Shown in pieces: positions 60,101 through 64,000 of a stretch of DNA of 64,000 nucleotides (its first letter is position 1; each line of letters starts with the position of its first letter). Below the pieces are notes generated by a model, which had not been told where the DNA came from, did no database searches, and saw nothing but the letters and a program-made list of their open reading frames with translations. This DNA is from Pelodera strongyloides (taxonomy: Eukaryota; Nematoda; Chromadorea; Rhabditida; Rhabditidae), in NCBI GenBank assembly GCA_036852015.1, contig JAANDG010000038.1, positions 310,001 through 374,000 on the forward strand, in the 5' to 3' direction. The position numbers and the translations under genes were made by a program.

Positions 60101-63100
60101 GCCAGTGCAAAAGACATTCTTTGTCTTTCGGCGAACGGTACGCCTAACGTGGTGAAGATTCTGAGGAATCGTCAGGGTGGAGTTGCCCTGAGTGACGCGG
60201 AGCTCCAAGATGAAAACCTTAAGATCGAGTATGTCAAGCGTTCTATGAACCAAGGGACAGATGCTCTTTCGAGTAGACCAATACTAGAAGTATTTTCGGA
60301 GATGGTTGAAGTCTTGGAGGAGGAGACGAAAGAAATGGTTCCTGGAGGCGAAGACCAGTGGGTTTCGACTCTGGAACAGGACCCTGGATTCGTTCAGTTG
60401 CGGAGCAATTCGGATCAGGGAAATTGGGATGAGCCGGCGGTATTTGAATCCAGCGAGGGATTTAAGGCCGCAGATTGTGTCGTCCTGGATCGGCAATTGT
60501 ACTATGTACATGGAGACGGACATCTAAAGAGATGGGTATTGGATATTCAGTGGGAATGTTCAAAGGCTTATGGGAAGCGAGAGACCGGAATGGTTGTGAG
60601 ATTCAATCGGACACTGGAACAGATTTGGTGGAAAATTGTACCCGAAACGGAATGGGAGGTTGTGATTCCTTTCGCGTTGTGTATGCATAATTCGGCACAA
60701 CACTGGGTGAAGGGAAAGTCACCTGTTTTTCTAGCTTGTGGGAGAGACGCGAACCTTTTGTTGAAAGGTGTAGGTCGTGCCAGGCTCAACATTAACCTTG
60801 TTGACATCCAGATCCATAGGACGGATCTGTTAGTGGATATCCGGGAAGCACAAGAAAGGACAAAGGAGACGACCAAGGAGAACACGGATAAGTCCGCTAG
60901 TCAGATGAAGGAGTGCTTTGACGAGAAACGTCCTAAAGGTGCTGAAACCGTTGTAGTCGGCGACCGAGTTATCCTCTGTGAGATGAATTGGAGACACAAG
61001 CTGGAAAGCTCTGTTTCGAGGATGTGCAAGGTGCAAATGAGATCTGTGGTGCTGATTGTAGAGGCGAATAGCAAGAAAGAACCATTCGTGGAGTGTGCGG
61101 CCGTGAAGCGGAAGCTAGTAAGTGTTTCGGACGACGAGTTCGCGACCAACGAAGACAAGGAGAGATGCTTCAAGTGCAACGCAAGAGGACATCGTGCGAC
61201 GCTCATCCACTAAGCCTAATTATTCGTCATTATTTGTTTGTTAGTTGTTATTTGTGTGAGGACACCCAAGAGTTTGGAGGAGGAGAGTAGTGTAGATAGG
61301 GTACTTAGTAGTCTCTTCTAAAGTACTATCTAGATACCGTAACTTTGTAGTCTACAAGTTGTAGTTTGTTGTATTAATTACGCTGTGGTACAGTGCCTGC
61401 CTCAGGCAATTAGGCAATTAAACACAGTTACAATTGTGTCTAGCGCGCGGGTAGTTTCGCGCCTGTTTCTGTTCGTGTATATAAGGGTCGCTATGGCCTC
61501 AGTGGGAGTCACTCGGTGTCTTGTCACTGATTATGTTTCAGTTCGCCATGTCATAGTTATTGATTTATGAGAATTCTATAGTTAATCTTTGTTATTAAAT
61601 AATGTAACATTTTCACTTTTCTATATTTTTGTAAACCTGAATGTTTCTATAGGCTTTTAATTAAAGTAAATATTTTATGTTTACCCGTGTTTGTGTACGT
61701 TACTAATTGTTGTCTGTATTGATACATGTTTCATGTTGATTACTTGGCTGGACGTTAGGTCCATACTTTACTTGGGATCTTTCGTGGAAGATTCCCTTAG
61801 ATATTCGTTCTAATTCTAATTGTTTTATCAATCGCTAATTTTATATTGGTGCAAGGGCAGAAGGCTGTACTCCAGTACAACACCTTTTGTTCCAACTCAA
61901 GGGCTTAGTTAGTCCACACCAAAACGGTTCACTGACCGGAAAGAAGCATATAGGCTAAGCCCAAGGTGTAACGTGGTCTGGCGTCGAAGCATCACATGAT
62001 TTGGTAACAATAAGTTACTATTCACAAATTTCTCACCCTCCTGCGAGTAGTAGGCTTTCATGATGTTGTCCCGATTTGCTTGACTCAATGAGAGTAGATT
62101 GATACCCACGGAATCCGTTATAGCTCCACCAAAACCCATTATTTGCTAAAAAAAAATTTTTATATAAATAATGAGGGTCTAAGACCCGACTCTTCAAACT
62201 CTCTCCCTGTTTCTAGATTAATAAATATTTACCTGAAATATAAATATTTATATTTTTCCGTTCCGCAATCTTCCAAACAGGGAATAAAGGAAAACTATAT
62301 GATTATTATATAAATTCACCTGATACTTTCTTGAAGTGTCCACTGTTATGATATCGGAAACATCTAAAAGACGACGATATTATTTCGCGCATCAAAGCTG
62401 AGATAATATGCAAAGTAATTGGAAAGGGGAATACATCTCACAATCAGATACATAGGAAAGAAGGAATCCAGTTGATAATGGTTTCGTTTTTTTTTGGCCA
62501 AAACATTTGGCGACCGCTTGGTGACCTCGACGTGTCCAAATTTTAAAAAACCGTCGTCAACTGGTCACCAAACGGTCAGGTCTCCATTTTCGGGGAAAAA
62601 CATTTGGCGTCCTGCTACAGGCGGTTTTCTTGTGTGGACAGGGCAAACAATACGTTTTTCTGCGTAAGTAAGAAAATAAGAAAAAATCTAAACATACTGG
62701 GAAAAGAAGTGAAGTGAAAATCGACTCTATCCAAACGATTACGTTCACGAGTGGTCAGATAAACGACGAAATTGCCATCCTGAAAGTAACACCGAGCTAA
62801 CGTTAGGATTCGAGGGTCCAGAAAAGGCTTAAAGCGAAATACCGGTCGGTCTCAACAAAAAAATACGAAAAGAGGAGGAGTAAACAACCGTGCGTTTACC
62901 GCCGTTTTCAAAATGTGCATTTTTGATCTTTTACTAGCCAAATTCAAAATATTTTGTCAACATTTCGTCATTTGGATGCTTCGGAGTGTGTGATCATTTG
63001 AAAAGGCCATCCCTCGATTTTTCCGGGGCGCCGTGCTAGTATTAAAATCGGCAAATCGCCGGAAGCGAATTTTCCCATACAAAATCGCAAAAAATGGTTG

Positions 63101-63842
63101 TTTGAGAACATTTCTATACAAGATGCACTTATTTGTTTTTTTTATGTTTATTTTCGTTTATAACTTTTTTCAAACTATTTTTGGTGAAAAAACCCCAAAC
63201 CGGGTGGTATTTCGCTTTAAACAAAAAACCACTGGTTCCAACACCGCGAGCCGACGGTGGAAAAGGGAGGGTGCGCGGCGACAACACGACACACATTTGG
63301 GCAAGTAAACGGCAGTACGCCATAGCCTTGGGTTGGCCAACGAGAAATTACACGTTTACATGGTACACTTTGTAAGCTCACGAAGTGATTATAGGGTTAC
63401 GTCGATTAGTTGCTTTTCCATAATGACCTTCCAGAATATACGAAAGCATACCTGAATATCTCCCAGAGGTTCAATCTGATCGCAAAAATTTGCATTGCAC
63501 ACGCATCCGAATGCAGTCTTGTAGTTGATATCGTGGTAGTCCCGGCGGACGCAATCCTTACCTACATAATATAGATAAAATAAATGTAGGATAAGTTAAT
63601 ACGTTCAAAAGTTTTCGGACTAAAAGAAAAAGCATAAATGCGGATATAAGGGGCAATCAGGCAAAACCCTCTTATTGTTAGTGCAATATGTTCTATAAAA
63701 TGGTGTCTATATCAAAGATCACATTCACTTATTCACTAAATTAGGATGATTAGAAAATTTTTACAAATAATAGATACAAAAAAATAAACTTGCCATAAGT
63801 TAGGCTCCATAATAATATCGGTATTAGAATTCGCAGCAGCAT
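50526..63842 (-). CDS. gba: Glucosylceramidase (acid beta-glucosidase, GH30), copy B
   Basis: Seventeen exons: 63842-63794, 63561-63452, 62779-62698, 62363-62320, 62145-62037, 55066-54933, 54573-54460, 54033-53966, 53759-53634, 53343-53229, 52923-52871, 52502-52421, 52232-52146, 51841-51785, 51503-51397, 51167-51100, 50692-50526. Every exon has the same length as in copy A, giving 523 aa. The signal peptide is [15 protein letters not shown]. It keeps GFGGAITDS, the human-like [23 protein letters not shown], the acid/base Glu257 in TPGNEPTAG and the nucleophile Glu362 in MLYTE|ACAG. The reaction is the same as for copy A (glucosylceramide to ceramide and glucose, lysosome). Intron 1 has a GC donor (GCAAGT). 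Intron 5 is about 7 kb because of an antisense LTR retrotransposon, but the exons on both sides are intact. Confidence 0.95.
51921..52099. mobile_element. TTAAAGCGAAATACCGG MITE
   Basis: Full-length copy, 179 bp, with both TTAA ends, in an intron of gba copy B. Confidence 0.8.
54252..54428. mobile_element. TTAAAGCGAAATACCGG MITE near a donor site
   Basis: Full-length copy, 177 bp, in intron 7 of gba copy B. Its right end is about 32 bp from the exon 7 donor. Confidence 0.8.
55205..55816 (+). repeat. 5' long terminal repeat
   Basis: 612 bp, the same length as the 3' copy, with one visible mismatch. It contains a TATA box and a short open frame of 61 codons that is identical in both LTRs and probably not coding. 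Confidence 0.95.
55397..55404 (+). promoter_or_regulatory. TATA box of the LTR promoter
   Basis: TATATAAG within the 5' LTR, repeated at 61478-61485 in the 3' LTR. It would start element RNA about 30 bp downstream. The 3' copy could fire outward toward 62 kb, antisense to gba copy B. Confidence 0.55.
55816..55833 (+). promoter_or_regulatory. Primer-binding site
   Basis: TGGGGGCCGAACCCA starts on the last base of the 5' LTR. TGG followed by a tRNA-acceptor complement is the usual form. I cannot say which tRNA matches. Confidence 0.6.
56380..57100 (+). repeat. Degenerate GATCTACGTGGATG repeats in the element leader
   Basis: GTGATCTACGTGGATGTTG-like units recur more than a dozen times at uneven spacing. 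Two near-identical 36-bp units at about 56380 and 56470 each contain GTAGACC and GGTCTAC, which can pair as a hairpin. Short open frames cross the region but show no known domain. Confidence 0.7.
57131..57175 (+). repeat. Run of 45 G
   Basis: An uninterrupted G tract in the leader of the retrotransposon, preceded by GGGGGG and GTGGAGT. On the sense RNA it could form quadruplex structures. Its true length is uncertain because such runs are hard to sequence. Confidence 0.85.
57568..59382 (+). CDS. Gag-like protein of the LTR retrotransposon
   Basis: The open frame extends upstream to 57454; the first ATG is at 57568, giving about 605 residues. The N-terminal half is acidic and coiled-coil-like. 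The C-terminal half has a Ty3/gypsy capsid-like stretch (from about [16 protein letters not shown] to the lysine-rich [10 protein letters not shown] region). The start of a zinc knuckle, CYECGK, follows near 59298-59315. The reading frame is lost within the knuckle at a tandem 7-bp repeat and ends 65 bp later. The particle protein may still be made, without its full nucleic-acid-binding motif. Confidence 0.75.
   Translation: MPSHSAKPREEDPDWVNGSVAHSEKASEERDGTTEGAKVDWSAGDRLVEEKERLKREFSTSLSTLSNLGTELVRVNALFSKTMTSRQVEQIKQLGSKISVAVHEAWLKIQTGGVPLGELPWSEAAALFGKLEELSLASVEELDAHLSNHAALEETLSDLAEMVGCDSAQILVKVNGLVRTRERVEEWKMRLGVNESDLEKIIFQLNGENATNLTRREEEDVILRDQRDGPGHEGLGEVGLTDCESALGTIGEVAMNLNDSIFQTPAVRLREPTQVRAERTGIRWMSPVDPIGRSPESVEQAREESERGAINESVSGRGQDESLLVSASLASTLLSTLPPLERFSNKDFENFEEFLEALSLRMVPGYSEQQKLVLFRSYLKDDARAIVDLMPREIKDAGFARVVKEFRRELEAPMKLKKIHWQRELSLFSRKVDGNVAEVCKQIEALGRKAYPTHLEAVLRESQQCSALLRCLEGKASFTQYLDASLSENGDVTGSYAQVKLLALRHDSYIKTSLYGSSVKSAVKNLEVQSSGGKSAVPEDSDRQRGWSAQRTQSHRQSMPVSGDRNSSYRRDERSMACYECGKWKRRTSACGVSLEKSGSSWSK
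59317..61213 (+). pseudogene. Reduced pol polyprotein remnant
   Basis: A long open frame follows the frame break. It begins with the second half of the gag zinc knuckle (EGHRRAEC). Next is the C-terminal part of a retroviral-type protease ([15 protein letters not shown]) with no DTG/DSG active site. The reverse transcriptase is absent. The tail of the RNase H/connection region is present ([16 protein letters not shown]), then the C-terminal part of an integrase core ([10 protein letters not shown] ... [10 protein letters not shown]). Where family members have the catalytic Glu before RFNRTL, this copy has Val. It ends with a GDRVIL integrase tail and a second knuckle-like CFKCNARGH. The frame is open but enzymatically dead. 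Confidence 0.75.
61271..61285 (+). promoter_or_regulatory. Polypurine tract
   Basis: GAGTTTGGAGGAGGAG directly abuts the 3' LTR, the expected position for the plus-strand primer. Confidence 0.75.
61286..61897 (+). repeat. 3' long terminal repeat
   Basis: 612 bp, one mismatch against the 5' LTR, followed by the CAAG target duplication. It ends about 140 bp from the donor of exon 5 of gba copy B. Confidence 0.95.
62486..62612. repeat. GGTCACCAAATGG-unit repeat, copy in gba copy B
   Basis: AACATTTGGCGACCGCTTGGTGACC and, further on, the inverted CTGGTCACCAAACGGTCAGG, then AACATTTGGCG again. It resembles the clusters at 2.7, 13.5 and 22.2 kb and lies in intron 3. Confidence 0.55.
62829..63220. 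mobile_element. Longer TTAAAGCGAAATACCGG element
   Basis: TTAAAGCGAAATACCGGTC on the left and GGGTGGTATTTCGCTTTAA on the right are 392 bp apart, twice the length of the other copies. The inner part is unrelated to the short copies. It may be a less-deleted relative or a different family using the same ends. It is in intron 2 of gba copy B. Confidence 0.6.
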
Positions 63843-63870
63843 GGGTACAAATCAAGCAAACAGCCCCAAT

Positions 63871-63914
63871 TCGTTATCTTATTGGAAGCATAGTTAAACA
63901 TCGTTATCTTATTG
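63871..63914 (-). promoter_or_regulatory. Paired GATA sites upstream of gba copy B
   Basis: TCGTTATCTTATTG occurs twice, at 63871-63884 and 63901-63914, 30 bp apart. On the minus strand each reads AAGATAACGA, a GATA-factor site, 30-75 bp upstream of the start codon at 63842. A further CTGATAAG is at about 63976-63983. In nematodes intestinal genes are driven by GATA factors binding such sites; its use here is inferred. Confidence 0.4.
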
Positions 63915-64000
63915 CAAAGTTCCCCGTTAGTAGTGTAGGGAAAAACACGTGGTGGGAAAAAATTCCCAGTTTCTTTCTGATAAGAAAGGACAGAGGTCGA

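Larger units (their letters stand above)
55205..61897 (+). mobile_element. LTR retrotransposon, Ty3/gypsy-like, internally deleted
   Basis: Two 612-bp LTRs (55205-55816 and 61286-61897) flank 5.5 kb of inner sequence. A 4-bp target duplication CAAG lies at 55201-55204 and 61898-61901. The LTRs begin AGTAGTG and end CCAACT, so the termini are AGT...ACT. By eye they differ at one base (55244 versus 61325), which points to a very recent insertion. A primer-binding site, polypurine tract, gag and a reduced pol are present. The element is antisense to gba copy B, in its intron 5. Reverse transcriptase is missing, so movement needed proteins from a full-length relative. Confidence 0.95.

Overview
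This is animal nuclear DNA, intron-rich and AT-rich. The best guess is a nematode or close relative. Interstitial TTAGGC arrays (the nematode telomere unit) occur near 5.5, 6.4, 10.7 and 42.4 kb. Most introns end in TTTTCAG-like acceptors. Genes were rebuilt by eye from open frames, splice signals and phase, and every junction listed keeps frame.

Layout. 1-5.5 kb: no gene, old repeats. 5.5-6.8 kb (-): a three-exon secreted peptide gene with the six-cysteine signature of the CHH/ITP (crustacean hyperglycemic hormone / ion transport peptide) neuropeptide family. 6.8-16.1 kb: no gene, repeats. 16.1-29.9 kb (-): a 15-exon gene for an unrecognised, probably nuclear protein of about 702 aa. 25.4-41.4 kb (+): a rhodopsin-like seven-transmembrane receptor; its N-terminal exons lie in a large intron of the minus-strand gene, so the two genes appear interdigitated. 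42.0-49.8 kb and 50.5-63.8 kb (-): two complete tandem glucosylceramidase (GH30, acid beta-glucosidase) genes, each with 17 exons of identical lengths and 523 codons.

The downstream gba copy carries, antisense in its fifth intron, a 6.7 kb LTR retrotransposon with near-identical LTRs and a 4-bp target duplication. The element is an internally deleted Ty3/gypsy derivative with a frame break in the gag zinc knuckle and no reverse transcriptase.

Non-coding DNA is packed with non-autonomous inverted-repeat elements. Several families share TTAA ends. One foldback element built of ACATCC units has a 9-bp target duplication typical of Mutator-like elements. Other foldbacks are built from short units such as GATCGGGGCG and CCGAGATG.

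The two gba enzymes would hydrolyse glucosylceramide in the lysosome. The receptor and the peptide are signalling genes, but nothing here links them to each other.
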